30,573 nucleotides of DNA from WRIS01 sp050945135 (GTDB lineage Bacteria; Actinomycetota; Coriobacteriia; Coriobacteriales; Eggerthellaceae): NCBI GenBank assembly GCA_050945135.1, contig JBMNSJ010000022.1:1-30573 (forward strand), given 5' to 3'. This document shows, one piece after another, positions 7,453 to 15,182 of this stretch. The notes under the pieces were generated by a model. It did no database searches. It saw only the letters and a list, made by a program, of their open reading frames with translations, and was not told the origin of the DNA. Position numbers and translations under genes: made by a program. Position 1 is the first letter of the stretch. Each line of letters opens with the position of its first letter.

Positions 7453-8838
7453 ATGAAAAAAATTGCTTTATTATGCACCGTTCTCTCACTTGTCCTGCTG
7501 TGCGCTGGATGTCAGAATCAGCAACCAACACAGGAACCGGAAGCAACCGTCTTATCAGAAGAACGAGTAGAAGAACTACATACATTGTCGGTTCAATTTA
7601 CCGAATACCTAAGCACCAGCGACATTGATGCTGCTATGGCAATGATGGATGATGCAATGACCAGTGCGGTGGATGGAAAGCTGGAAGAAACTTGGACGCA
7701 GCTTGTCGATTCGGCAGGGGCATTTATTGAAACAGACGCCTATACTGGCATGACATCAGGCGAATATGAAGCGATTGAAATGACACTTGTGTTTGAAAAC
7801 GCATCGTTGATTCAAAGAATTGTGTTTGACAGCAATAATCAAATCTCGGGACTTCGCTATCGGAATGGAAAAATTGAGGCAACGACTTCTTCAACTCTAC
7901 CTGACAGAATAACGGAAACCGCAGTGACTATTGATGCCGGAGATGGTTATCCGCTGGATGGAATGCTCACCATGCCAAAGAATGGTACACCCACTGCAGC
8001 GATTGTCTTAGTGCAGGGTTCCGGCCCAAGCGATATGAACGCAACCATTGGAGCCAATGCGGTATTTCGTGATTTAGCTTATGCTTTGGCTGAAAAAGGA
8101 ATCGCGGTTTTGCGATACGATAAGCGCACCTACACGCATGGAGCGGCTATTGCCGAAAATGGCGGCACAATTACTCTTGATGATGAAGTAGCAAGAGATG
8201 CTCTTACGGCAGTGGAGCTGATAAAGTCATGGGACGGAATAGACAGCGACAGGGTTTACCTGCTGGGACACAGCATGGGAGGCAGTTTGCTTTCCTATGT
8301 CAACTCCCACGGAGCGAACTGTGCTGGATACATTATCATGGCGGGAACGGCACGAAACATATGGGAGCTAAGCGCTGAACAAAATTTGCTGCTTGCCGAA
8401 GAAATGGAGCAGGCAGGCAAAGCCGATGATGCCAAAAAAATCCGTGATTTTGTGGACCAAGAACGCCAGAGAGCAAATAGTTTAGACACGATGAGCAGCG
8501 AAGAAACTCTTTTCGGTATGCCGGCTAGTTATCTGCAAGAGTTTGATGAAATTGATACTATCTCATTACACCTGGCCGATGAGCTTCCAGTTTTGATTCT
8601 TCAAGGCGAGAAAGACCGTCAGGTATATATGACTGACTATACGCTTTGGCAAGAGGGGCTTGATGTGCACCCCGCCGCCACATTCATTTCGTATCCCACG
8701 CTCAATCATCTTTTTGGTGAATATATTGGTGATACAGTTCCCTTTTCGCAGATGGTGCATGTGGAATATGCGCAACGAACACCTGTCGAGGCCGATGTGG
8801 TAAATGATATTGTAGTCTGGATAGGAAAGCTAAGCTAA
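7453..8838 (+). CDS. Lipoprotein alpha/beta hydrolase with DUF3887-like domain
   Basis: A secreted lipoprotein of 461 residues. A signal peptide ends in LLCAGC, with lipid-modified Cys20 predicted; the Cys at -3 is unusual. A DUF3887-like alpha+beta domain (about 40-140) precedes an alpha/beta hydrolase domain (about 155-461). Its likely triad is S274 in GHSMGG, D388 in LQGEKDRQ and H419 in TLNHLFGEY, and VQGSGPSD resembles an oxyanion loop. Substrate unknown; esterase or peptidase-like (S33-type) activity at the outer face of the membrane is likely. It is the third gene of the sdpRI operon, with AAGG just before the ATG. The operon ends at the terminator at 8872-8902. Confidence 0.82.
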   Translation: MKKIALLCTVLSLVLLCAGCQNQQPTQEPEATVLSEERVEELHTLSVQFTEYLSTSDIDAAMAMMDDAMTSAVDGKLEETWTQLVDSAGAFIETDAYTGMTSGEYEAIEMTLVFENASLIQRIVFDSNNQISGLRYRNGKIEATTSSTLPDRITETAVTIDAGDGYPLDGMLTMPKNGTPTAAIVLVQGSGPSDMNATIGANAVFRDLAYALAEKGIAVLRYDKRTYTHGAAIAENGGTITLDDEVARDALTAVELIKSWDGIDSDRVYLLGHSMGGSLLSYVNSHGANCAGYIIMAGTARNIWELSAEQNLLLAEEMEQAGKADDAKKIRDFVDQERQRANSLDTMSSEETLFGMPASYLQEFDEIDTISLHLADELPVLILQGEKDRQVYMTDYTLWQEGLDVHPAATFISYPTLNHLFGEYIGDTVPFSQMVHVEYAQRTPVEADVVNDIVVWIGKLS

Positions 8839-8871
8839 GCTGATTAAGTCTCACCTTATTTAATCGAAACT

Positions 8872-8902
8872 AAAAATTGTCTCTTCTTGAGGCAATTTTT
8901 TT
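8872..8902. terminator. Bidirectional intrinsic terminator
   Basis: AAAATTGTCTC pairs with GAGGCAATTTT around the loop TTCTT, with one G-T pair, and is followed on the plus strand by a T run up to 8902. The A run at the left side gives a T run on the minus strand. It ends both the sdpRI-hydrolase operon (plus) and the peptide genes (minus). Confidence 0.85.
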
Positions 8903-8929
8903 CTCGGTCACGTTTGTGATCTGCGTAAA

Positions 8930-9127
8930 TCAAATAAGGGGTAATTTCTTATTTTTCATGCAATATGAGCAATACTCTGGGTTTCCGCCCCTGCTTGGAG
9001 TAGTCAACTCCGATCCACATTTTTTGCAATACTCTTGATCTTCAGTTTTTTTCTTTCCTCCACTGACCTCTTGTAGTTCGTCATCAGTCAGTTCTTGAAA
9101 TGCAGCTTTGTGCTCTTTATCGTCCAC
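8930..9127 (-). CDS. Double-glycine leader peptide with zinc-ribbon-like core (copy 1)
   Basis: A small protein of 65 residues. The start is GTG, set by a perfect AAGGAGGAAG ribosome site. Residues 1-24 form a bacteriocin-type leader: acidic, with ELTDDELQEVSGG ending in Gly-Gly, where C39-type peptidase-transporters cut. The 41-residue remainder has CKKC and, after 15 residues, CSYC, a zinc-ribbon-like arrangement with EYC at the second knuckle. Two sister genes lie upstream on the same strand and share the same layout. No maturation enzyme, transporter or immunity gene of the usual type adjoins. The role is unknown; a secreted metal-binding or toxin-like peptide is an inference. Confidence 0.75.
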   Translation of the reverse strand: MDDKEHKAAFQELTDDELQEVSGGKKKTEDQEYCKKCGSELTTPSRGGNPEYCSYCMKNKKLPLI

Positions 9128-9217
9128 AATCTTCCTCCTTTGCTAATACCAGCAACGCCTGTTTTTCAATATGTATTCATAGTTAGCTCAACGATTTTGA
9201 AGTTTTAGCATCTGACA

Positions 9218-9439
9218 CTAGAGAGGCTCAACTCTTAGACCTACTCTTCCACACTCCGGGCAATACTTAGGGTGTATTCCCATCCCTTGCGTACTAAAGG
9301 GAAAGGAGTGTCCGCAGCTTGTGCAAGTTGCCCTGCTGTCAGGAGGATTTTCCCATGGACCATCAGAAACGCCTCCGCTTACTCCGTCTAGTTCGTCATC
9401 GTTGAGTTCGTAACGAGCGATAGTAGGTTTATCTGTCAT
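9218..9439 (-). CDS. Double-glycine leader peptide with zinc-ribbon-like core (copy 2)
   Basis: A small protein of 73 residues, ATG start, with AAAGG about seven bases upstream. The leader is MTDKPTIARYELNDDELDG followed by VSGG (residues 1-23). The 50-residue core holds CTSC and, after 17 residues, CPEC, with KYC preceding the second knuckle and a glycine after each knuckle (CGHS, CGRV) as in zinc ribbons. The leader is closest to those of copies 1 and 3, while the cores share only the cysteine frame and the [EK]YC motif. The gap to copy 3 is 52 bases and to copy 1 is 90 bases, so one transcript could carry all three. Confidence 0.75.
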   Translation of the reverse strand: MTDKPTIARYELNDDELDGVSGGVSDGPWENPPDSRATCTSCGHSFPFSTQGMGIHPKYCPECGRVGLRVEPL

Positions 9440-9491
9440 CTTGAGACCTTTCTCTGAAGAGTTGCTTTCGTGAAGCTATTAGCTTAAGAAT

Positions 9492-9716
9492 CTATAGAGA
9501 ACTCTGCAGAGCTAATGGGCCCCCACATTTAGGGCAATACTTAGGTAGTTCTTTTGAATACCAGGCAAAGGTGATTTTACAAGCACCCCCGCATGTTGCA
9601 TGCGCTTCACGCTTGGCTTCGCCCCGCACATCATAGCCAGGTAAACCACCGCTTACCTCGTCAAGCTCTTCATCCAAAAGCTCTCTTACTTCACTTTTCG
9701 CAGCATCGTCTTTCAT
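9492..9716 (-). CDS. Double-glycine leader peptide with zinc-ribbon-like core (copy 3)
   Basis: A small protein of 74 residues. I choose ATG 9716 because AAGGAGG lies seven bases upstream; a longer in-frame extension to 9770 adds a basic stretch (ICRRRRSR) unlike the sisters. The leader MKDDAAKSEVRELLDEELDE plus VSGG fills residues 1-24. The core has CGGAC (one residue longer than CxxC) and, after 14 residues, CPKCGG, with KYC before the second knuckle. It is the first of the three genes in transcription order. The same uncertainties as for the sisters apply: no partner enzyme is visible in the island. Confidence 0.75.
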   Translation of the reverse strand: MKDDAAKSEVRELLDEELDEVSGGLPGYDVRGEAKREAHATCGGACKITFAWYSKELPKYCPKCGGPLALQSSL

Positions 9717-9932
9717 GCGAGACCTCCTTCTTCTGCATATTCTTAATAGTTTATACGACCCAGAAAGCAAAGTAGCTCAAGGGAGTCTATTCGAGACACA
9801 AAAGAATTATCTTTTTAGTACTTTTGAGAGGAAGTGTGCCTAAGCAGCTGTTTTGGGCGAGGAGGCTCAAACTATAAATGGCGGAGAGCGCCTTGCCTTA
9901 TACGAATACTTTTTTTCTCTTTTTCTCTTTTA

Positions 9933-9970
9933 GTCCCATTTGGGACCGAACTCTCTAAAATTCGGGTCCC
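9933..9970. repeat. Two overlapping, mutually exclusive hairpins
   Basis: GTCCC (9933-9937) pairs with GGGAC (9942-9946). The same GGGAC begins a longer arm, GGGACCGAA (9942-9950), that pairs with TTCGGGTCCC (9961-9970) with one bulge. The two folds exclude each other, as in attenuators, but no T run follows on the minus strand. The rest of 9717-9976 holds no gene; a pyrimidine-rich run lies at 9910-9932. Confidence 0.4.
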
Positions 9971-9976
9971 TTACAC

Positions 9977-10003
9977 AAAAACAGACTCCTCAAACGAGGA
10001 GCC
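9977..10003 (-). terminator. Terminator of tRNA-Phe
   Basis: On the minus strand GGCTCCTC, loop GTTT, GAGGAG form a hairpin (9986-10001), followed by TCTG and TTTTT (9977-9981). It lies about 40 bases after the tRNA 3' end. Confidence 0.75.
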
Positions 10004-10006
10004 TAC

Positions 10007-10039
10007 CTGTAAGTTTACTGTAAGTTTACTGTAAGTTTA
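10007..10039. repeat. Three tandem copies of an 11-bp repeat
   Basis: CTGTAAGTTTA is repeated exactly three times (10007-10017, 10018-10028, 10029-10039) directly after the tRNA-Phe CCA end. Such short direct repeats next to a tRNA 3' end resemble integrase arm-binding sites; this is only a suggestion. Confidence 0.8.
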
Positions 10040-10040
10040 A

Positions 10041-10116
<76 letters not shown>

Positions 10117-10147
10117 ATAAAGCCTAAAGCGTTAAGCACGAAACGAT

Positions 10148-10176
10148 ATTCTAGCGATTAGGAGGGTCCCGGTCAA
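10148..10176 (-). promoter_or_regulatory. tRNA-Phe promoter
   Basis: On the minus strand, -35 TTGACC (10171-10176) and -10 TAGAAT (10148-10153) are spaced by 17 bases. The -10 box ends about 30 bases before the mature tRNA 5' end, leaving room for a short 5' leader. Confidence 0.75.
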
Positions 10177-10284
10177 GCAAAATCGACGCTTGTAGCTTAG
10201 TTTTATCTCTTGGGCACGTTAAAAAACAATACTCCTGGCATCAAGCGCTATACTGACATCGCATACAAACGTAGGAGGTTTTTC

Positions 10285-11388
10285 ATGGGAACGAATTATG
10301 AGCGCTTGTTTACCCCACTCGACATTCGCTACACCCAACTTCGCAATCGCATCTGCATGCCGCCGGTTGTTATGTTTCGTTGGTCAGACGAAGCAGGTTT
10401 CGCAAACGAAAAGCATATCGAGCATTATCGAAGAATTGCTCGTGGCGGTGCTGGACTTGTCATCCAAGAAGCAACCTGTGTATCACCCGAAGGAAAACTG
10501 GCTCCCGAACAGCTTGGCATTTGGAGCGACGAGCACATCGAGCCCCTCAAACAAATTGTTGAAGCTGTGCATGCTGAAGGAGCTCCTATCTTTATTCAGA
10601 TTCACCACGCTGGATTACTGGGAATCAACGAGCTCAATCTTTCCCCAAGCAACTTCACGGCGCTTTATCGCGACCGCGAAGTGGTTGGCACAGAAATATC
10701 GCTTGAAGAAATCAATCGAGTAAAGCAAGCCTTTATTGATGCCGCGCGTCGAGCAACATTGATAGGCTATGACGGCATCGAGCTTCATGCTGCGCACGGC
10801 TATCTCATTAGTCAGTTCTTGAATACACGCCTCAACACTCGAAACGATGCCTACGGGCAGCACCCCACTTTTTTCTTGCAAGAGGTGTTCGCTGGTGTGC
10901 GAGAAGTCATTGATGATCGCATGGCGCTCGGTGCGCGCTTCGGATGCTACGAACCCACCATTGCGGATGGAATCGCGCATGCTCAAGCACTTGTGAACAT
11001 GGGGGCAGATTTTCTGGATGTGTCGCGAGGATGCCTCGACCTCAACGACGATCCCACCCCCTCAGACTGGCCTTACTCACATTTGATTTTCGGCGCTATG
11101 CAAATCAAGAATGCCCTTACAGCTGAAAATATCAAAACACCCGTCTTCACGGTTGATCGAATAACAAGCCCTGCATTAGCTGAAGACATTCTGTCTCGAA
11201 CAGGAGTTGATGTAGTCGACATTGGTCGAGGCATGCTTATCAACCCCGAATGGGCTCATGACGCCCAAGCAGGACGAGAAACAGGCGAGTGTATTGATTG
11301 TGCTGAATGCTGGTTTCGGCACACCGACAAAGACCGCTGTCCCGGAAAAAGACGCCTTGCAAAGCTTCGCGAACGTGAGCAAGCGTAA
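10285..11388 (+). CDS. Old-yellow-enzyme family NADH:flavin oxidoreductase
   Basis: A cytoplasmic FMN enzyme of 367 residues that reduces activated C=C bonds or related substrates. I choose ATG 10285 because AGGAGG lies eight bases upstream; the in-frame extension to 10210 has none. The TIM barrel is complete: FTPLDIRYTQLRNRICMPP at the N-terminus, IQIHHAG, GYDGIELHAAHGYLISQFL with the active-site Tyr, and VDIGRGMLINPEW near the end. The C-terminus adds C336, C339, C342 and C352 (CIDCAEC and nine residues to the last Cys). This resembles the iron-sulphur motif of 2,4-dienoyl-CoA and 2-enoate reductases, yet the FAD/NAD domains that normally follow are missing. The physiological substrate is unknown. 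Confidence 0.87.
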   Translation: MGTNYERLFTPLDIRYTQLRNRICMPPVVMFRWSDEAGFANEKHIEHYRRIARGGAGLVIQEATCVSPEGKLAPEQLGIWSDEHIEPLKQIVEAVHAEGAPIFIQIHHAGLLGINELNLSPSNFTALYRDREVVGTEISLEEINRVKQAFIDAARRATLIGYDGIELHAAHGYLISQFLNTRLNTRNDAYGQHPTFFLQEVFAGVREVIDDRMALGARFGCYEPTIADGIAHAQALVNMGADFLDVSRGCLDLNDDPTPSDWPYSHLIFGAMQIKNALTAENIKTPVFTVDRITSPALAEDILSRTGVDVVDIGRGMLINPEWAHDAQAGRETGECIDCAECWFRHTDKDRCPGKRRLAKLREREQA

Positions 11389-11475
11389 GATTTCAGCAAC
11401 AAGCAGAACTAACTTGATACAATCAACAAGAACACAAGACGAAGCGAAGCATCGCGCACAGAAAAGGAGTTCGAT

Positions 11476-11943
11476 ATGAGCGAACAGTCTATCCCTCTCG
11501 TAGGAATTATCATGGGATCTGAAAGTGATATGCCGGCAATGCAGCCGTGCATGGAACAACTCGATGCCTTTGGCGTTCCTTATGAAGTGAAGGTTGCAAG
11601 CGCACATCGAAAGCCAGCCGAAGTAGACCTCTGGGCATCCTGTGCGGTAGAACGCGGCATGCGTGTAATTATCGCTGCAGCGGGCAAGGCTGCCCACCTC
11701 GGTGGCGTGGTTGCTGCTTTTACTCCCCTGCCGGTAATCACGGTTCCCATGAAGACCAGCGATTTAGGTGGCCTCGATTCTTTGCTCTCCATGGTGCAGA
11801 TGCCCTCGGGTGTTCCTGTTGCCTGCGTCGCCATAAACGGTGCAAAAAACGCAGCCATTCTTGCCGTACAAATGCTTGGTACGGGTTCTGAAGAAATGCG
11901 CGAAAAAATTATCGAGTTAAAAGAAGAAATGGCGCGCGCCTAA
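11476..11943 (+). CDS. purE: 5-(carboxyamino)imidazole ribonucleotide mutase
   Basis: A cytoplasmic enzyme of 155 residues in de novo purine synthesis. It converts N5-carboxyaminoimidazole ribonucleotide to 4-carboxyaminoimidazole ribonucleotide, downstream of PurK. Class I PurE motifs are all visible: GIIMGSESDMP for phosphate binding, VASAHRKP with the catalytic His, AAGKAAHLGGVVAA, and SLLSMVQMPSGVPVA. The ATG is preceded by AAGGAG at the right distance. It stands 87 bases after the oxidoreductase gene and may share its transcript, but the two have no known functional link. No purK lies in the window. It meets the NRAMP gene tail to tail. Confidence 0.96.
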   Translation: MSEQSIPLVGIIMGSESDMPAMQPCMEQLDAFGVPYEVKVASAHRKPAEVDLWASCAVERGMRVIIAAAGKAAHLGGVVAAFTPLPVITVPMKTSDLGGLDSLLSMVQMPSGVPVACVAINGAKNAAILAVQMLGTGSEEMREKIIELKEEMARA

Positions 11944-12052
11944 CCCCGCACCTGCATATACCGAACAACTTAGGCTTCGTGCTCTCCCCAACCTACTAAA
12001 GCTTGTTTGCATGCGAGAACTTCTGAGTGAAAGCGACTTGTTGCGGCTTCGA

Positions 12053-13381
12053 TTAGCCGATTCCAAGCGCCTGCATAATCAGCAATGCAATAGTCAGCAG
12101 GGTCACGATTCCCACTGCTGCCCAAATGAGGATGCGCGTAAGAGGTTTCGCGCGATATTCATGCATGATGTGTTTATCTGCGGTAATAATCGCCATAAAC
12201 ACCAGCAGCACGGGCAACACTAAGCCATTGATAAACTGAGTGGCCACCATGATTGCCATCAAATTGATGCTCGGCAAAAGCACGACTCCTGCTGCAAGCA
12301 CAATTACAAAGCTTAAGATTCCCTTAAATAAAGGAGCCTCTTTCCAGCTAAAAGAAACTCCCGCCTCCCAGCCGAAGGCCTCACAAATAACAAACGCTGT
12401 GGTAAGCGGAAGAACACAGCCCGCTAAAAAGGAGGCTGCTACCAAGCCAATCGCAAACAGCATTTCGGCATATTGCCCAGCAACGGGGGCCAGCGCTTGA
12501 GCTGCATCAGCCGCATCATCAATCATAATTCCCTGAGGAAAAAGCACTGCTCCTGTGGTAACGATAATAAACCAGGCAATCAAGCAAGCAACTATGGCAC
12601 CGGTGGATACATCGATTTTTTGGGAAAGCATCTCTTTTGTTGTAACGCCTTTTTCCACCACATTACTTTGAGCAAAGAACATCATCCACGGCGCGATAGT
12701 AGCACCTATCATCGCGATTACCAGCGAAACGAAGTTTGGGCTTTGCACAAAATGGGGAACGACAGTGCTCGTAAGCGCTTCGCCCCAGTTTGGCTCAGCC
12801 AAAAAGGCGGCAACCACATAGCTTACAAAGACAAGCGAAAGTGTGAGCAACACCTTTTCGACTCGCTTATAGCTTCCGCTACTAATAAGCAACCAAATAG
12901 CAATGGCTGCAACTGGCACCGAGAAATATCGTGGCACACCAAACATTTCCATACCTGCCGCAATGCCTGCGAACTCTGAAACCGAGGTTCCCACATTTCC
13001 CACCAGTAACGCCAACATCGCAAGTGCTGTTAAGCGAATGCCGAAGCGCTCCCTGATAAGGGCTGCAAATCCTTTACCCGTAACAACACCCATGCGTGTT
13101 GCAGTCATTTGCACAACGATAAGCAAGACACACATAACGGGAATCGCCCACAGAGTTGAAAAACCAAACTGGGCTCCCGCTATCGAATATGTCGAAATTC
13201 CGCCGGCATCATTTCCTGCCATAGCCGTAATAATGCCAGGACCCATTGCCGCCAAAACCAACCAAAGCTTATTTTTCTTTTTGGGAGTAATCTCTTCTAC
13301 GGCAGAATTCTCTGACGAAACAATGCTCTGCTTCTCTTCGGCTACTTTAGGAGCACTTTTGTTTGGTGGCTGAATAATCAT
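12053..13381 (-). CDS. NRAMP-related divalent metal transporter, magnesium subtype (NRMT-like)
   Basis: An inner-membrane transporter of 442 residues with about eleven helices after a hydrophilic N-terminus (1-38). It has the SLC11 fold, but both metal-site motifs are altered. Helix 1 reads GNDAGG (56-61) where Mn/Fe transporters have DPGN, so Asp58 stays and Asn becomes Gly61. Helix 6 reads GATIAPW (226-232) where they have MPH, so the metal-binding Met becomes Ala230. Loss of this Met is the hallmark of the NRMT branch, which I recall was characterised in Eggerthella lenta as a Mg2+ transporter. Mg2+ (perhaps also Mn2+) uptake is the likely role. The gene follows an MgtE-like sensor by 24 bases. 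Confidence 0.85.
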   Translation of the reverse strand: MIIQPPNKSAPKVAEEKQSIVSSENSAVEEITPKKKNKLWLVLAAMGPGIITAMAGNDAGGISTYSIAGAQFGFSTLWAIPVMCVLLIVVQMTATRMGVVTGKGFAALIRERFGIRLTALAMLALLVGNVGTSVSEFAGIAAGMEMFGVPRYFSVPVAAIAIWLLISSGSYKRVEKVLLTLSLVFVSYVVAAFLAEPNWGEALTSTVVPHFVQSPNFVSLVIAMIGATIAPWMMFFAQSNVVEKGVTTKEMLSQKIDVSTGAIVACLIAWFIIVTTGAVLFPQGIMIDDAADAAQALAPVAGQYAEMLFAIGLVAASFLAGCVLPLTTAFVICEAFGWEAGVSFSWKEAPLFKGILSFVIVLAAGVVLLPSINLMAIMVATQFINGLVLPVLLVFMAIITADKHIMHEYRAKPLTRILIWAAVGIVTLLTIALLIMQALGIG

Positions 13382-13405
13382 GTGGCGGTTCCCCTTGCTC
13401 CATGA

Positions 13406-14746
13406 CTATCCAATAATCCGAACAAGAACTGCGGTATATAGCACAAGAAACAGTATGGACCCAACGCCGATGCCAACACCTGCCAGTACACGACGGCGCA
13501 GCTTTGCGCTGTTGGTGTCTTCTTCGATTACGTCGTAGGCGTCATCAATGGTGATAATACCCAGCAGTTTTCCATGCTCATCCTTAACCGGCATCGCGGG
13601 GATGTCGTATTTGAAGATGTCGGCTGCCACTTCTTCTTCAGTCTCTGTCGGAGGAACCGAAATAACATCGGTGAACATGATGTCTTTAATGATGGTGCTG
13701 TCGTCAGTAAGAACCAAGGTGCGCAACGAAAGCAAGCCGGTAAGCTTTCCGTACTCATCAACCACATACACATAGTGAACTGTTGGATGATCTTCTTCCA
13801 GGTCGCGCAAGGCCTCGATGGTTTGCCCTACCGTGCTACTTTCAGGCACGGAGACAAACTGCGTGGTCATCATGCCGCCTGCAGTACCTTCTTTATATCC
13901 CAGAAGAGCTCGAATTTCAGTTGCATCCTCAACGCCCATGAGCACCAGAAGAGTTTCTGCCTTCTCGTAGGAAAGATCGCGAACAATGTCGGCAGCGTCA
14001 TCGGGGTCCATTTTACCCAGAAGTGATGAGGCTCTTTCTTCGTCAAGGTCGTCGATGAAATCGGCCTGATACTCGTCTTCCATCTCTGAAATTGCCTCGG
14101 TTGCATGCGCTTCATCGAGGTGTTGAAAAACGCTTGCGCGCTGCTTGGGGTCAAGCTGCTCAAGAATGTCTGCGACATCGGCAGGATGCAGTTCGTTTAG
14201 TCTCTTGTGCGTAACAGAAAGCTGCACTTTGGATAAATCTCGATCGAGCAGATCCATGTAATTCCAGGCAATAATTTGCTCGTCGATTTTCTTCCCGAAC
14301 ATCTTAGCCACAGCAACAACCGCGTTTTCTAGATGTCGCGAAAGACCGCGAAGGATTCCACGCACGCCCACTTCAGCTCCCACCAAGCGAAGCTGCTTAC
14401 CTGACACCGAAAGCTTCAAATCGTTTACGCGAACAACTTTCATTCCTTGCGTATCAACGATTTGGCGGTTAAGTAAATCGCGCGCAATCAAGATTTCGTC
14501 AGGCTGCAAATAGCTAAAGCGTATGTTATGGCTTTCAACAGCAAGCTTAATGCCATCGTCTTCACAACTCTCAACGTATTTGCGCCACGAAATCATAAAG
14601 GGGGTGTTTCCCGGCCCCTTAAAAGCAAGACTCGTAATGCGGGGAAAGACTTCGCCCGTAGAAATAGCCAGGTCAGAGATTGTACCAATCTTCTCCCCGG
14701 TAGAATCGACGACAGGTTCGCCGAGCATTTGAGATAAATAGAGCAT
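13406..14746 (-). CDS. MgtE-like regulatory protein with PRC-barrel and CBS domains
   Basis: A protein of 446 residues. I choose ATG 14746 because AAGGG lies six bases upstream; the ATG at 14752 touches that site. Two PRC-barrel domains (about 1-75 and 85-165) come first. An MgtE N-domain follows (about 180-275, with LHPADVADILEQLDP and MDPDDAADIVRDL), then two CBS domains (about 280-400, with GGMMTTQF). A single hydrophobic helix lies at the C-terminus. MgtE proper has five pore helices here, so this protein cannot form the channel. In MgtE the N and CBS domains bind Mg2+ and gate the pore. With the NRAMP-like gene directly downstream, it probably senses cytosolic Mg2+ and controls that transporter. 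Physical interaction is inferred. Confidence 0.85.
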   Translation of the reverse strand: MLYLSQMLGEPVVDSTGEKIGTISDLAISTGEVFPRITSLAFKGPGNTPFMISWRKYVESCEDDGIKLAVESHNIRFSYLQPDEILIARDLLNRQIVDTQGMKVVRVNDLKLSVSGKQLRLVGAEVGVRGILRGLSRHLENAVVAVAKMFGKKIDEQIIAWNYMDLLDRDLSKVQLSVTHKRLNELHPADVADILEQLDPKQRASVFQHLDEAHATEAISEMEDEYQADFIDDLDEERASSLLGKMDPDDAADIVRDLSYEKAETLLVLMGVEDATEIRALLGYKEGTAGGMMTTQFVSVPESSTVGQTIEALRDLEEDHPTVHYVYVVDEYGKLTGLLSLRTLVLTDDSTIIKDIMFTDVISVPPTETEEEVAADIFKYDIPAMPVKDEHGKLLGIITIDDAYDVIEEDTNSAKLRRRVLAGVGIGVGSILFLVLYTAVLVRIIG

Positions 14747-14864
14747 ATGCATCCCTTGCCTTCATTCGGCAACGGCACAGTTGTAAGAGCGAGCTCAACA
14801 CATAGTACAGAGTGGCGATTTCTCTGCGCTTAAAACTATGTCATACCGATTGTTTCGCAGTCGA

Positions 14865-14894
14865 CCTTCGACTGCCACCAAGGGAAGTCGAAGG
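14865..14894. repeat. 9-bp inverted repeat in the mgtE-like upstream region
   Basis: CCTTCGACT (14865-14873) and AGTCGAAGG (14886-14894) are perfect complements. An overlapping alternative stem AGTCGA/TCGACT lies at 14859-14873. It sits about 120 bases upstream of the mgtE-like start and could act in its leader or as an operator. No known Mg2+ riboswitch core is visible in 14753-15182, and there is no gene there. Confidence 0.4.
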
Positions 14895-14950
14895 CTAATT
14901 ACTGTGAGGTTTCGATTTTCGAACCTTCAAGTAACGTCCTTTCCTTCGAA

Positions 14951-14975
14951 CAATAAAGTAGATTACGCAATCTAC
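14951..14975 (-). terminator. Possible terminator of the ABC exporter operon
   Basis: On the minus strand GTAGATT, loop GCGT, AATCTAC form a perfect 7-bp stem, followed by TTTATTGTT. A second small hairpin (ACCTT/AAGGT, 14982-14995) precedes it. It lies about 200 bases after the permease stop. The U tract is weak. Confidence 0.4.
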
Positions 14976-15182
14976 GAGCAGACCTTATGTAAGGTGCCCA
15001 AAAATGATAGGTGTTTTTCTTGGTTGCGTCAACCGCCACGAGCGATGCGACACAAAGCGCGCACCCGCAAAATGCAGCCGAGAGCTCACTGAGGCGAGTC
15101 GATGTAGCATGCAAACGCTAAGTCGTCATGCTCCCATTATCTGACTTTGTGGCTACTTACTAAAAGCTCGTTTGCGCCCGAA

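Noticed and set aside
12903..13373. Long plus-strand frame opposite the NRAMP gene
   Set aside because: It is the antisense shadow of a well-supported gene with family motifs, and has no ribosome site.
14753..15182. Mg2+ riboswitch (M-box or mgtA type) in front of the MgtE-like gene
   Set aside because: Hairpins exist, but I cannot see the conserved core of either class, and the strongest hairpin with a T-rich tail fits a terminator of the ABC operon.
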